Positions 1 through 9,373 of a stretch of DNA of 64,000 nucleotides are shown one piece after another (the stretch's first letter is position 1; the number at the start of each line of letters is the position of its first letter). The DNA is from Roseiarcus sp963726105 (GTDB lineage Bacteria; Pseudomonadota; Alphaproteobacteria; Rhizobiales; Beijerinckiaceae). The stretch is from positions 682,001-746,000 of the forward strand of contig CAVSBJ010000024.1 in the NCBI GenBank assembly GCA_963726105.1, given 5' to 3'. The notes under the pieces were generated by a model. The model was given only the letters and a program-made list of their open reading frames with translations, searched no databases and was not told the DNA's origin. A program made the translations under genes and the position numbers.

Positions 1-1
1 C

Positions 2-88
2 GGCCATTTTGGGCGCGTGCCTGAGGCTGATGGCGGCTTCTCTTGGGAAAAGACTGATCTCGCGGATACGCTGCGCAACGGGGCCTGA
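2..88 (+). CDS. metK: S-adenosylmethionine synthetase, C-terminal end (partial)
   Basis: Only the last 28 codons are present, because the gene enters from the left edge. The reading frame ends GHFGRVPEADGGFSWEKTDL followed by a short tail and TGA at 86-88. The GHFGR...FSWEKTD pattern is the typical C-terminus of MetK, which makes S-adenosylmethionine from methionine and ATP in the cytoplasm. The next gene, trmB, starts immediately after the stop and uses SAM, and metK-trmB adjacency is common in alphaproteobacteria. Recognition rests on this short tail alone. Confidence 0.85.
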   Translation, partial: GHFGRVPEADGGFSWEKTDLADTLRNGA

Positions 89-808
89 TTGGGCGCTGAG
101 TCGGTTCCAGTGAGGGCCGTCGACGGACGCGAGGGGCCTGCGCCCGCTCGCGCCCTTTTCGGGCGCAGCCGCGGCAAGTCGCTTCGAGCGGGCCAGAAAG
201 ATCTGCTCGCCGAAGCGCTGCCGCTGTTCTCGATGGCGATGGAAGACCTGGCCGAGGGGCGAGCGTTTTCCCGAACTCCCCGGGAGGTGTGGCTGGAAAT
301 CGGGTTCGGCGCCGGCGAACATCTTGTTGAGCAGGCGAAGGCCAATCGGGATGTCGGGGTTATCGGTTGCGAGCCATTCCTCAATGGGATCGTCGCGACG
401 CTTGCGGCGCTCAGGCGCGAAGACATCTCCAACGCGCTCTTGCGGCGTGGCGACGCACAAGCGGTTGTCGAGGCTGCTCCAGACTCGTTTTTTTCGCGGG
501 TGTTCGTGCTCTACCCGGACCCATGGCCAAAACGCCGGCACCACAAACGGCGCCTTATAACGGGCGGCGTGATCGACTCGCTGGCGCGGGTTATGCGGCC
601 GGGCGCCGAGCTGCGCTTCGCCACCGACATTGACGACTACGCCGGCTGGACCCTTGCGCGCTTTCTCGCTTCCCCACACTTTTGCTGGGCTGCAGCCCAA
701 GCCGAGGATTGGCGCCGACCCTGGCCACAATGGCGCCCGACACGCTATGAGGCGAAGGCGCGCAGTGAGGGCCGGGGGTCCGTATACCTCACTTTCGTAC
801 GTCTGTGA
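89..808 (+). CDS. trmB: tRNA (guanine-N7-)-methyltransferase TrmB
   Basis: TrmB transfers a methyl group from SAM to N7 of G46 in the variable loop of tRNAs. The 239-residue product has the class I methyltransferase glycine motif WLEIGFGAGEH near residue 70, then the family signature PDPWPKRRHHKRRL, then a conserved RFATDIDDYAGW segment. Length is normal. The TTG at 89 directly abuts the metK stop, so the two genes are probably co-transcribed and translationally coupled. A GTG a few codons inside is an alternative start. The family assignment is firm; the exact start is not. Confidence 0.93.
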   Translation: MGAESVPVRAVDGREGPAPARALFGRSRGKSLRAGQKDLLAEALPLFSMAMEDLAEGRAFSRTPREVWLEIGFGAGEHLVEQAKANRDVGVIGCEPFLNGIVATLAALRREDISNALLRRGDAQAVVEAAPDSFFSRVFVLYPDPWPKRRHHKRRLITGGVIDSLARVMRPGAELRFATDIDDYAGWTLARFLASPHFCWAAAQAEDWRRPWPQWRPTRYEAKARSEGRGSVYLTFVRL

Positions 809-873
809 GAAAACGGTGGATTCTCGGATCTAGGAGAATCACGTATGCAGAGCGCCCGATCGAAGAGGTCCTG

Positions 874-2469
874 ATGTCCGAAAGCATAGATCGCCGCACA
901 TTGCTGAAGGGCGCCGCGGCGTCCGCTGCGGCGATGAATCCGCTTGCGGAAGCGTTGGGGGCCCAGTCGGACGGACTGCAGTTCGATCCGCCGGTCCCGT
1001 TCACTTACGATCTTTTCAAGACGCAGGCGCGTGATCGCGCGCGTCAACCATATGTTCCCCCTCCCCGTCCCGCGCCCGACGTTCTGCAGAAGATCAATTA
1101 CGAGGAGTGGGGAAAAATCCGTTACCGCACCGACTTCGCCTTGTTCGCGGACGGGCCGGGGCCGTTTCCTGTAACGTTCTTCCACCTCGGTCTGTTTTTC
1201 CAGAAAGCGGTCAGGATGCATGTCGTGGAGGGCGACGTCTCGCGCCAGATCGTCTACGACCAATCCTATTTCGACATGCCGGATAATTCCCCGGCTCGCG
1301 ATTTGCCGAAGGGAGCCGGCTTCGCGGGCTTGCGCATTCAGGAAGCCCGGGACGGCACGCTCGATTGGCGCAAGAACGACTGGGTCGCTTTCCTTGGCGC
1401 CGCCTATTTCCGCTCGATCGGCGAACTCCGGCAATACGGCCTCTCCTCGCGCGGCGTTGCGATTGACGTTGCGGTCGCAGATCGGCCGGAGGAATTCCCC
1501 GACTTTATCGACTTTTATGTTGAGGCCGGCGTCGGAGACACCATCACTCTCTATGCGTTGATGGACGGTCCCTCTGTCGTTGGCGCGTTCAAATTTCTCA
1601 TGACTCGTGCCAAGGGGGTCGTGATGGACATCCAAACAACGATGTTCACCCGCGCCCAGGTCTCGCGCTTTGGCATCGCGCCCCTCACCTCGATGTACTG
1701 GTTTTCCGAGACCAAGAAGGAGACCGCGATCGACTGGCGCCCGGAGGTCCACGACTCCGACGGCCTCGCAATGTGGTCGGGCAACGGGGAGCGCCTGTGG
1801 CGCCCCCTCAACAACCCGCCCCGCATCATGGTCTCATCTTTTCTCGACAACAACCCTCGCGGTTTCGGCCTCCTGCAGCGCGACCGGGTATTCGACCATT
1901 ACCTCGATGGCGTCTACTATGACCGCCGCCCAAGTCTGTGGGTCGAGCCCTTGCCGGGTCCAAGCGGCGAGGGCTGGGGGAAGGGATCGATCCAGTTGTG
2001 CGAGATCCCGACCGACGACGAGATTCACGACAATGTGGTGGCGATGTGGGTGCCCGCCGAGCCCGTCCTCGCGGGCGCCGAGTTCAACCTGAACTACCGC
2101 CTGCACTGGCTCGCCAACGAGCCCTATCCGAGCAAGCTTGCGGTGGTGTGGGCGACCCGTCTCGGACGGGGAGGCCAGCCCGGCCTGCCGCGTCCGAAGG
2201 GGGTAAGGAAGTTTATGGTCGAGTTCCTGGGGGGCCCGCTGCGCGATCTCCCTTTTGGCGCGAAACCCCAACTCGTCGTATCAGCTTCGCGCGGAACCTT
2301 CGGACCTTACCAGCTTATCGAAGCCGTCCCCGACGGCGTTGCGGGCCACTGGCGAGTGCAGTTCGACCTTGCCGTCGACGGCGCCGAACCCGTCGAGCTG
2401 CGAGCGTTTCTCAAGTCTGGAGGCGAGACTCTAACCGAGACCTGGATGTTTCAGTATCACCCGTTCTGA
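874..2469 (+). CDS. opgD: Periplasmic glucan biosynthesis protein, OpgD/MdoG family, Tat-exported
   Basis: Proteins of this family act in the periplasm on the backbone and branching of osmoregulated periplasmic glucans. The ATG at 874 gives 531 residues beginning MSESIDRRTLLKGAAASAAA, a twin-arginine signal (RRTLLK) followed by an alanine-rich hydrophobic stretch. A Tat signal is typical of OpgD, whereas OpgG uses Sec. The body carries family segments such as YEEWGKIRYR, FFHLGLFFQKAVRMHVVEG, GFAGLRI and MYWFSE. Longer in-frame upstream starts would bury the signal peptide, so they are rejected. It appears to be a single-gene unit; no opgH glycosyltransferase lies beside it. Confidence 0.88.
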   Translation: MSESIDRRTLLKGAAASAAAMNPLAEALGAQSDGLQFDPPVPFTYDLFKTQARDRARQPYVPPPRPAPDVLQKINYEEWGKIRYRTDFALFADGPGPFPVTFFHLGLFFQKAVRMHVVEGDVSRQIVYDQSYFDMPDNSPARDLPKGAGFAGLRIQEARDGTLDWRKNDWVAFLGAAYFRSIGELRQYGLSSRGVAIDVAVADRPEEFPDFIDFYVEAGVGDTITLYALMDGPSVVGAFKFLMTRAKGVVMDIQTTMFTRAQVSRFGIAPLTSMYWFSETKKETAIDWRPEVHDSDGLAMWSGNGERLWRPLNNPPRIMVSSFLDNNPRGFGLLQRDRVFDHYLDGVYYDRRPSLWVEPLPGPSGEGWGKGSIQLCEIPTDDEIHDNVVAMWVPAEPVLAGAEFNLNYRLHWLANEPYPSKLAVVWATRLGRGGQPGLPRPKGVRKFMVEFLGGPLRDLPFGAKPQLVVSASRGTFGPYQLIEAVPDGVAGHWRVQFDLAVDGAEPVELRAFLKSGGETLTETWMFQYHPF

Positions 2470-2703
2470 CGCAAGCAGGGATTCTGCAGGGCTGGTCAGA
2501 CAGCGCGGGCGTCGCCCTGGCGCCCGGTTGGCCGGCGGCGCCGTACGGGCAGAAGCGCTATCAAGGCGCGCGCATCCTCAGTTTCCTTTTAGTTTCGCGC
2601 CCCTCATGTTTTCAGTGCGTTATGACCCCGTTTAGTTTCGCCCTCGTGGGTCGGCGTATTGCCGTCCTGAGGCCGGGGCGCCTCGATCCAAAAGCAAATT
2701 GCT

Positions 2704-3939
2704 CTAAGCGGTCTTGGCCGCCACGACCGCCTTCCCCGGCGCCGACGGCAGGAAGCCGCCCAACAGGCCAACCGCCGGCAGGAAGGCGCAAACGTGGTAG
2801 ACGAAGGTGAGGCTCGTCTTGTCCGCCAGCATGCCGAGCAGCGCCGCGCCGACGCCGCCCAAGCCGAAGCTCAGGCCGAAGAACAGGCCCGCGACCGCCC
2901 CGACATTGCCGGGCGTCAATTCCTGCGCATAGACGATCATCGCCGAGAAGGCCGACGAGATGATGAGGCCAATTGCAATCGAATTGATCACCGTGCCGAC
3001 AAGCCCGAGATGGGGCAACAACAGGGTGAAGGGCAGAACGCCAAGAATCGAGCCCCAGATGACAAACTTCGCGCCAAACCGATCGACCAGCGGCCCACCA
3101 AGGAACGTGCCGGCGGCGACGGAGGCGAGGAAGACGAACAGCAGCACCTGCGAGCTCTGAATCGACACGCCGAATGTCTGGATCAGATAGAAGGTGTAAT
3201 AGCTGTTGAGACTCGAGAGGTAGAGGACCTTAGAGAACAGCATCACGATCAGCACAAAAAGCGTGCGCTGCACGACGCGGCGCGGATGGGCCGCGCCCGC
3301 CGCCGACACCGCGTTGCGAGGCCGGGCGCGAACGGCGGCGTACCAACGGCTGACCCCGGTCAAAATGATCACCGCGGCCAAGGTCAGCGCCGTGAAGATC
3401 AGCACCGAATGCTGCCCGAACGGAACCACGATGAAAGCCGCGAGCAGCGGGCCCAAGGATTGCCCAAAATTTCCGCCGACCTGAAACAGACTCTGCGCGA
3501 ACCCGTGCCGGCCGCCTGACGCCGCGCGGGCGACGCGGGAAGCCTCGGGGTGGAAGACAGCACTGCCGATGCCGACCACCGCCACCGAGAGCAGAATCAG
3601 CAAATAGGAATTGGCGAAAGCCAGGAGCACCAAGCCGACCAGCGTGAAGGCCATGCCCGACGGCAGGATGAAATTCAGCGGCCGCTTGTCCAGACTCATC
3701 CCGATCAAGGGTTGAAGGAAGGAGGCGGTGAGCTGGAAGACAAAAGTGATGAGGCCGATCTGGAAGAAGCTCAACGAGAATCGCTCATGAAAGACCGGAT
3801 AGAGCGCCGGTGCCAGCGACTGCATCACGTCGTTGAGCATATGCGAGGCGCTGAGCGCGATCAGGACGCCGACCGTCGCCGTTTCCACCCCCCGACTGCT
3901 CGTCGTGGAGGCATCAGCGTAAGTCTGCGCAGTCGTCAA
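2704..3939 (-). CDS. MFS efflux transporter, fosmidomycin resistance (Fsr) family
   Basis: This is a 411-residue major facilitator protein with about twelve hydrophobic segments. Fsr-like features are the N-terminal SHMLNDVMQSLAPALYPVFHERFSLSFFQIGLITFVFQLTASFLQP region and a motif-A-like MSLDKRPLNF loop, followed by a second half opening at RTLFVLIVMLFSKVLYLSSLN. Members of this family export fosmidomycin and other small compounds from the inner membrane, but the substrate here is unknown. The gene lies about 170 bp downstream of infC on the same strand. A likely terminator separates them, so it is probably transcribed on its own. Confidence 0.85.
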   Translation of the reverse strand: MTTAQTYADASTTSSRGVETATVGVLIALSASHMLNDVMQSLAPALYPVFHERFSLSFFQIGLITFVFQLTASFLQPLIGMSLDKRPLNFILPSGMAFTLVGLVLLAFANSYLLILLSVAVVGIGSAVFHPEASRVARAASGGRHGFAQSLFQVGGNFGQSLGPLLAAFIVVPFGQHSVLIFTALTLAAVIILTGVSRWYAAVRARPRNAVSAAGAAHPRRVVQRTLFVLIVMLFSKVLYLSSLNSYYTFYLIQTFGVSIQSSQVLLFVFLASVAAGTFLGGPLVDRFGAKFVIWGSILGVLPFTLLLPHLGLVGTVINSIAIGLIISSAFSAMIVYAQELTPGNVGAVAGLFFGLSFGLGGVGAALLGMLADKTSLTFVYHVCAFLPAVGLLGGFLPSAPGKAVVAAKTA

Positions 3940-3980
3940 AGCTCTGTCCCCGGGCCTCGCGTCCCGATTCGGCGCCGGCC

Positions 3981-4009
3981 CAAAAAATTCATGGCCGCCA
4001 AAAGCGGCC
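3981..4009 (-). terminator. Probable rho-independent terminator downstream of infC
   Basis: Read on the minus strand, a perfect 6-bp stem GGCCGC / GCGGCC closes a TTTTG loop. Five bases later comes a run of six T. It lies about 100 bp past the infC stop and just upstream of the Fsr-type transporter, where a terminator would isolate the two genes. The stem is short. Confidence 0.5.
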
Positions 4010-4109
4010 TTATGTCAGGTATGCGCGAACTATGAGGGCTCCAGCCCCTCATTGTCAATTCGGAGGCGGGTTTTTCGTGGTCGAGATGTTCAAAATGGCG
4101 TGAGGCGGG

Positions 4110-4649
4110 CTATTTCGGCGCGAGAACCATGGTCATCTGGCGGCCTTCCATCAACGGTTCGGACTCGACCTTGGCGATGGGCGCCGTTTCGACCTTCACG
4201 CGTTGCAGAAGCTTGTAGCCGATATCCTGGTGCGCCATTTCACGGCCGCGAAAACGCAGCGTCACCTTGACTTTGTCGCCCTCGTCGAAGAACCGGCGCA
4301 CCGAGCGCATCTTCACTTCGTAATCGTGGTCGTCGATGCCGGGCCTCAGCTTGATCTCCTTGACTTCGACCACCTTCTGACGCTTGCGCGCTTCGGCGGA
4401 TTTCTTCTGCTCGAGAAAGCGATACTTCCCGAAATCGAGGATTTTGCAGACCGGCGGGGTGGCGTTGGGGACGATTTCGACCAGATCGAGCGAAGCCTCG
4501 TCGGCGAGCTGCTGGGCGTCTGAAAGATTAATGACGCCGCGATTTGTCCCTTCAGCATCAATAAGTTGGACTTGAACGGCGCGAATGTCGCGATTGGTGC
4601 GCGGCCCGCCCTTCTCCGGCGCCGCGGTTGCCTTCATAGGTCGACGAAT
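4110..4649 (-). CDS. infC: Translation initiation factor IF-3, ATT start
   Basis: IF-3 binds the 30S subunit, keeps it apart from 50S and proofreads initiator tRNA pairing. The product has the N-domain signature (TNRDIRAVQVQLIDAEG, NLSDAQQLADEASLDLVEI), the lysine-rich linker (DFGKYRFLEQKKSAEARKRQ) and the C-domain (KLRPGIDDHDYEVK, VTLRFRGREMAHQDIG). The reading frame is open further upstream, but the best start is ATT at 4649. AGGAG lies about seven bases before it, and translation from there gives the usual MRRP opening and 179 residues. A GTG two codons earlier sits right against AGGAGA, too close to serve. A rare ATT start is the classic autoregulatory feature of infC. Confidence 0.93.
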   Translation of the reverse strand: MRRPMKATAAPEKGGPRTNRDIRAVQVQLIDAEGTNRGVINLSDAQQLADEASLDLVEIVPNATPPVCKILDFGKYRFLEQKKSAEARKRQKVVEVKEIKLRPGIDDHDYEVKMRSVRRFFDEGDKVKVTLRFRGREMAHQDIGYKLLQRVKVETAPIAKVESEPLMEGRQMTMVLAPK

Positions 4650-4806
4650 AGCCACTCTCCTGTTGTTAGCGTTTGAAGACGCGCCGCTCCCTAAGGACGC
4701 ACGCAATCCCCCCGCTCAGAGCCGAGCTCTGCGGATTCTTAGAGATGGGTCAGAAAGGGGGAGAAGTCAATCGCTCACGGGCTCGAAGCGGGTTTCCGGG
4801 TTTCTC

Positions 4807-6720
4807 TCAGCCCTCCGGCACTCCAGCCTTGCGCATGTCCTTGATGATCCGCTCGCGCCCCTTCAGGAAAGCTGGATTGTCGCTTTGGGCGGCGTCCCGA
4901 TAATGGCGCAGGGTGAAATTAGGATCGAGGGCAAGCCCGGCTTTGACTTCGTTCTCCGCTTCATCGAGCCGGCCAAGCTCCACCAGAATAGCGGCACAAT
5001 AGCTGAAACGTGTGGGGTAATTCCGATTCAGTTCGACCGAGCGGTGACACAGATTGAGCGCGTCCTCGTAAGCGCCAAGATACAGCTTGGCCTCGGCCAT
5101 CCACCCCACCCAAAAATAAGCATCAGTGTCGCGCGGACTGGCGCGTAGCGCTTCGAGTTCGTGGCTCTCGGTTTCCTCGGGGTGACCGGCGTAAAGCTTG
5201 GCGAGACCAATGAGCGCGTGGGCGGAGGCCAAGTTCGGATTCAACGTCAGCGCTCTATTGAACTCTTCAACGGCTTGGGCCTGACGGTTGGTTTGGTTCA
5301 GCACCCTGCCCATCAGGAAGTGCGCTGCGGCATTGTTCGGCGACTGTGACAGCACGCGATTCAGCTGCGCCTCAATTGAGTGAAGGCGTTCGAACCTGTC
5401 GTCCACGGAATAGCTGGCGGCGGCCAGAAAATCCGCCGCCAGCTTGCCGAGGGCTGCGTCGAGATTGCCAGGATCGAGCGCCAAAGCGCGCTCGAAGAAA
5501 CCGCGGGCGCGGTCGCCATCTGCAGGATTTCGCCCTTTGTTGTACCACGCCATTCCCTGAAAATAGAGATCCATCGAATCGGGAGCGGGCGCCCGTTCCG
5601 CGCGGCGCGCCTCGTCGGTGATCAACTCGACCCCCAATTGGCTGGCCAGACTGGCGACGATCTCGTCTTGCATGCTGAACAGGTTGGACAGGGGTTTATC
5701 GAAGCGCTCGGCCCACAGATGACCGCCGCTTTCGGCGTCGATCAACTGCGCGTTGACACGAACTTGGTTCTGATCGCGCTGCACTGAACCTTCCAGCACG
5801 TAACGGACGCCCAACTCCTTGCCGATCTCCTTGGCGTCGACGCTTTTGCCTTTGTAGGTAAAGGCGGTGTTGCGCGCGATGACGAAGGAGCCGCTGAGGC
5901 GAGAAAGGTCGGTGGTGAGATTCTCAGTAACGCCGTCCGCGAAATAGTCCTGGCCCGGATCGCCGGAAAGATTGGTGAACGGCAGCACAACGATAGAGAG
6001 GTGTGCGGCCTCGGCCGGTTTTGCCGGTTGCCTGCCAAGCATGCCCCAACCGCCGGCGACGCCAAGAAGCAGAAGCGCGGCTAAGACGGCGAGCGCGGGC
6101 CAGCGCAAAAGCCAGCCGCCGGGCCTTGGCGCCGGAGTTGCGCTCTCCGGCTTGACGGGTGTCGTTGCCGCCGGCGCCGGCTTAGCCTCCGCCGGCTGGC
6201 CGACTTCCAGCGAATAGATGCGCACCGGCTCAACGATGTTCTTGAGTTGGGTTGCGCCGAGATCGCTGACCTTGAGATCGAGCCGAGACCTGACCTGCCA
6301 GTAGGCTTGTTCTGAGAGGCAAATCCCACCCGGCTTGGCGATTCCCTCGAGCCGCGCTGCAACGTTCACCCCGTCGCCCATGAGGTCGCCGTCGCTCTCC
6401 TCGACGACGTCGCCGAGATGAACGCCGACGCGAAACTCGATGCGCTTTTCGGGCGGCAGGCCGGCGTTGCGCTCGACCATGCCGGTCTGCACTTCAATCG
6501 CGCAGCGCACGGCGTCGACCACGCTGCGGAACTCAATGATCCAGCCATCGCCCGTGCGCTTGACGATGCGGCCGTGATGGGCGGCGATTGCCGGGTCGAT
6601 GAGATCGCTGCGAAGGCCCCGAAGACGCGCGAGCGTGCGCTCCTCGTCAGCCCCGGCGAGCCGGCTATAGCCGACGACGTCGGCAACCAGGATCGCGGCT
6701 AGCTTTCGGGTCTCGCTCAA
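4807..6720 (-). CDS. Adenylate/guanylate cyclase domain protein with TPR repeats
   Basis: This 637-residue protein combines an N-terminal class III nucleotide cyclase domain with a membrane anchor and a large C-terminal repeat region. The cyclase part (about 1-170) has LVADVVGYSRL with candidate metal-binding Asp14, KRTGDGWIIEF with Asp58, and GVNVAARLE. A hydrophobic span lies at about 204-228. Next comes a block (VLPFTNLSGDPGQDYFADGVTENL ... VRYVLEGSVQR) typical of rhizobial cyclase-TPR proteins, followed by several TPR units to the end. It probably makes cAMP in response to an unknown signal. Such proteins occur in many copies in rhizobial genomes, so a specific role cannot be named. Confidence 0.87.
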   Translation of the reverse strand: MSETRKLAAILVADVVGYSRLAGADEERTLARLRGLRSDLIDPAIAAHHGRIVKRTGDGWIIEFRSVVDAVRCAIEVQTGMVERNAGLPPEKRIEFRVGVHLGDVVEESDGDLMGDGVNVAARLEGIAKPGGICLSEQAYWQVRSRLDLKVSDLGATQLKNIVEPVRIYSLEVGQPAEAKPAPAATTPVKPESATPAPRPGGWLLRWPALAVLAALLLLGVAGGWGMLGRQPAKPAEAAHLSIVVLPFTNLSGDPGQDYFADGVTENLTTDLSRLSGSFVIARNTAFTYKGKSVDAKEIGKELGVRYVLEGSVQRDQNQVRVNAQLIDAESGGHLWAERFDKPLSNLFSMQDEIVASLASQLGVELITDEARRAERAPAPDSMDLYFQGMAWYNKGRNPADGDRARGFFERALALDPGNLDAALGKLAADFLAAASYSVDDRFERLHSIEAQLNRVLSQSPNNAAAHFLMGRVLNQTNRQAQAVEEFNRALTLNPNLASAHALIGLAKLYAGHPEETESHELEALRASPRDTDAYFWVGWMAEAKLYLGAYEDALNLCHRSVELNRNYPTRFSYCAAILVELGRLDEAENEVKAGLALDPNFTLRHYRDAAQSDNPAFLKGRERIIKDMRKAGVPEG

Positions 6721-6891
6721 TTCGCGCCCCTCCGCCGCCGGAAACTAGCACAAATAGCGGATGGCGTTCCGTTCGATGCCTGTCTTCGTCATTTGGCGGC
6801 AATCTCCGGCGGCTACACGTTCCTCTCGGAATAGATTCTTGGTAACCGTCAGTTCGCGCCTTTCGGCGGGGAATCTGGTGAGGAGGCTTCC

Positions 6892-8327
6892 ATGCTGTCC
6901 CGACGCGCGCTTCTTGCGAGTGGCGTTGCGGGCTTGACCGCGCCGCCGATCCTCGCCCGCGCTCAAAACTCGACGGACAGCGCCGCGACGGCGCCGACAA
7001 TTCTGCGGCTTGAGCGCCGCAACATCGAGGTGAACGGCAGAAGCGCGTCGGTCTATGGCATCCGCCAGCCAGACGGGACCTTCGGTCTCACGACCGAGGT
7101 CGGCAAGAACTTCCGCGTTCGGGTCGAAAACGGGATCGGCGAACCGAGCCTGATCCATTGGCATGGGCTGACCCCGCCATGGCGGCAAGATGGCGTGCCG
7201 GGGATTTCCGGCCCTCCAATCCCTTCGGGCGGCGGCGCGGATTACGACTTCCCATTGCGCTTCGGCGGCACGTTCTGGATGCACTCGCATCAGGGGCTGC
7301 AGGAGCAGGGGCTGATGACGGCGCCGCTCATCATCCGCGACGAGCGCGACCAGTCGGACGAGCAGGAAGTTGTCGTGATGCTGGCCGATTTCAGCTTCAC
7401 GCCGGCCGAGCAGATCTTTGAAAATCTACGGACGTTCAACTCGATGGCCGCCATGGGTAAGCCGGCCGGCGCCATGGCTTCCTCGTCGAGCATGAAGATG
7501 GCGAAAGGCCCGTCGGGGCCAGACCTCAACGACGTCAAATATGACGCGTTCCTCGCCAATTTCCGCACGCTCGCCGACCCCGAGATCGTCAAGGTCGAGC
7601 CGGGCGGGCGGGTGCTTCTGCGCATCGTCAACAGCTCGTCGATGAGCGCCTTCCATGTCGGCCTTGGCGCGCTCGACGGCGAACTCATCGCTGTCGACGG
7701 CTTCGCGGTCGAGCCACCCGCGGCCGAAAGTTTCCGATCGCGGTTGCCCAAAGGCTCGATATTCGCCTCAGTCTTCCGCCGGGCCCGGGCGCCTATCCGG
7801 TGCTTGCGCAGCTTGAGGGGGAGCGCAGCCAGACCGGGATCGTGCTGCTCGCGGGCGCCGCTTCAATCGCCCGAATTCCAGATGCGGCAGAAACGCCGTC
7901 CGCGGCTTTGAATCTCGATCTCGAACGAAGCCTGCGCGCCCAAAAGCCGTTGGCGCCGCGCAAGGCCGACCGCGTCCACACTCTGAACCTCACAGGCGAG
8001 ATGGCCGGCTACGTCTGGTCGATAAACAAAATGGTCTGGAACAAGGACGTGCCGCCGCTTCCGGTGGCCGAGGGTGAACGGGTCGAACTCGTCTTCGTTA
8101 ACCAGACGCCGATGCCTCATCCCATGCATCTGCACGGGCATGAGTTTCAGGTCTTGGAGATCGACGGCGACCGCTTCCCGGGCGCGGTGCGCGACACAAT
8201 TCTCGTGACGCCCGGCCGCCGCGTCGTCGTGGGGTTCGATGCCGATAATCCAGGATGGTGGGCGCTCCATTGCCACCTTCTGTACCACCTCGAGGCCGGC
8301 ATGTTCACCACGATCAAGTATGTGTGA
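6892..8327 (+). pseudogene. Multicopper oxidase interrupted by one frameshift
   Basis: Two overlapping frames together encode a complete multicopper oxidase of CueO/CopA type, which would oxidise Cu(I) or phenolics in the periplasm. The N-terminus MLSRRALLASGVAGLTA looks like a Tat signal. Copper-ligand motifs run in order: HWHG, HSHQG, then HPMHLHGHEF and HCHLLYHLEAGM in the second frame. Frame 1 fails near 7711-7722. One missing base after GAGCCACC would join FAVEPP to RGRKFPIAVAQRLDIRLSLP in the other frame. All four ligand clusters survive, so this is either a very recent mutation or a sequencing error. The annotated span merges both frames. Confidence 0.85.
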
Positions 8328-8720
8328 TGCGGGGAGGGGCGCAGCGTGTTGAGGGAGACACTTAACCGCTCGCTGACATACGCGTGACCGCGTTCTCATT
8401 GGCGGCGGTGCCGTCACGGTTTTCGGAGGGGAGCTGTAGCATGAGCGCGAGCTGGCCAAGCCGACCATTCCGTTTTGAAGGCTGGCGGTCGGCTTCACCA
8501 AGGCGCGGGGCAGGAGAACGCCCACAAGGCGTGACCGTGACCGGTTCGACCCCATCGGCCAACGTCGGCCAATACCCCGGCGCAGGGCCCTCCCGATACG
8601 GTCAAGTTGCCGCTGGCGTGGCCACCCCGCTAGATGTGAGAGTCGCAGCGGTCGCGCGCACTTGAGCGACGCACAGAGGACCCAGTCTCTTTTCGCATGA
8701 ACACCTGGCGCCAGGGCAAC
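8328..8720 (+). other. Intergenic stretch with no recognisable gene
   Basis: This gap of about 390 bp lies between the multicopper oxidase and the acetyltransferase. Short open frames exist on both strands, but none shows a recognisable motif or a convincing ribosome binding site. GAGGA near 8671 is about 16 bases from the ATG at 8697, too far to be its binding site. Confidence 0.5.
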
Positions 8721-9242
8721 ATGAGCATCCGCGATGCGCACCTCCGTGATCTCGACGCCATTGGAAGGCTCGAGAACGAATCGTTCGAGAGCGACCGGGT
8801 CTCGCGGCGGTCTTTGCGCGAATTCCTGCGGGCGCCCCATCGGCCGGTGACCGTGGCGACCATCGACGATGAATTGGCGGGCTACGTGCTGGTCTCGCTG
8901 CGCAAGGGGGCGCGCGCTTTGCGTATCTACTCGCTCGCGGTCAGTCCTCGGTTCGCCCGTCGAGGCGTCGGCCGGGCGCTCCTGCAGGCCGCGGAGGCTT
9001 ACGGGCGCCGTCACCGCCGCGAAGCCATCACCCTTGAAGTGCGTTACGACAACGCGTCGGCGATCGCGCTTTATGAGCGCTGTGGCTTCCGCCAGTTTGG
9101 CGAGCACACGCATTACTATGCGGACGGGGCGACGGCGTTGCGCTACGAGAAACCACTGCTACCCGCCCCTCAACACGAAACTGGGAACAATCCCCCGCCT
9201 GAGCGTGTTCGACCGTTGCGCACGGCGCGACGCCCGCGCTAG
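8721..9242 (+). CDS. GNAT family N-acetyltransferase (RimI-like)
   Basis: GNAT enzymes transfer an acetyl group from acetyl-CoA to amines, including protein N-termini. The protein shows the expected order: an N-terminal MSIRDAHLRDLDAIGRLENESF, strand 4 LRIYSLAVSPRFARRGVGRALLQ with the R-x-x-G-x-G acetyl-CoA loop (RRGVGR), and the C-terminal LEVRYDNASAIALYERCGFRQFG. The ATG at 8721 is preferred because AGGG lies about five bases upstream; an ATG at 8697 adds eight residues. It lies about 130 bp before an RLAN/RimK-like ATP-grasp ligase on the same strand, so the two may modify the same peptide or small molecule. The substrate is unknown. Confidence 0.85.
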   Translation: MSIRDAHLRDLDAIGRLENESFESDRVSRRSLREFLRAPHRPVTVATIDDELAGYVLVSLRKGARALRIYSLAVSPRFARRGVGRALLQAAEAYGRRHRREAITLEVRYDNASAIALYERCGFRQFGEHTHYYADGATALRYEKPLLPAPQHETGNNPPPERVRPLRTARRPR

Positions 9243-9373
9243 GGGAGCCTTAGAAGCGCGGAACTGAGTCGCGCCGGACCTTGTCGACCTCTCGCGTAAA
9301 CCTCAGGGACCCGTCCGCTCGCCATCATGCAAACGCTGTCGCGACTGCCCGCACGACCCCCGAGGCGCGGGTC

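Noticed and set aside
745..1752. Minus-strand open frame opposite opgD
   Set aside because: Antisense to a gene with clear family segments and a Tat signal; no domain of its own.
4719..4741. CAGAGC-CGA-GCTCTG hairpin in the infC leader
   Set aside because: No T-run follows on the infC strand and the stem is short; not supportable as a terminator or attenuator.
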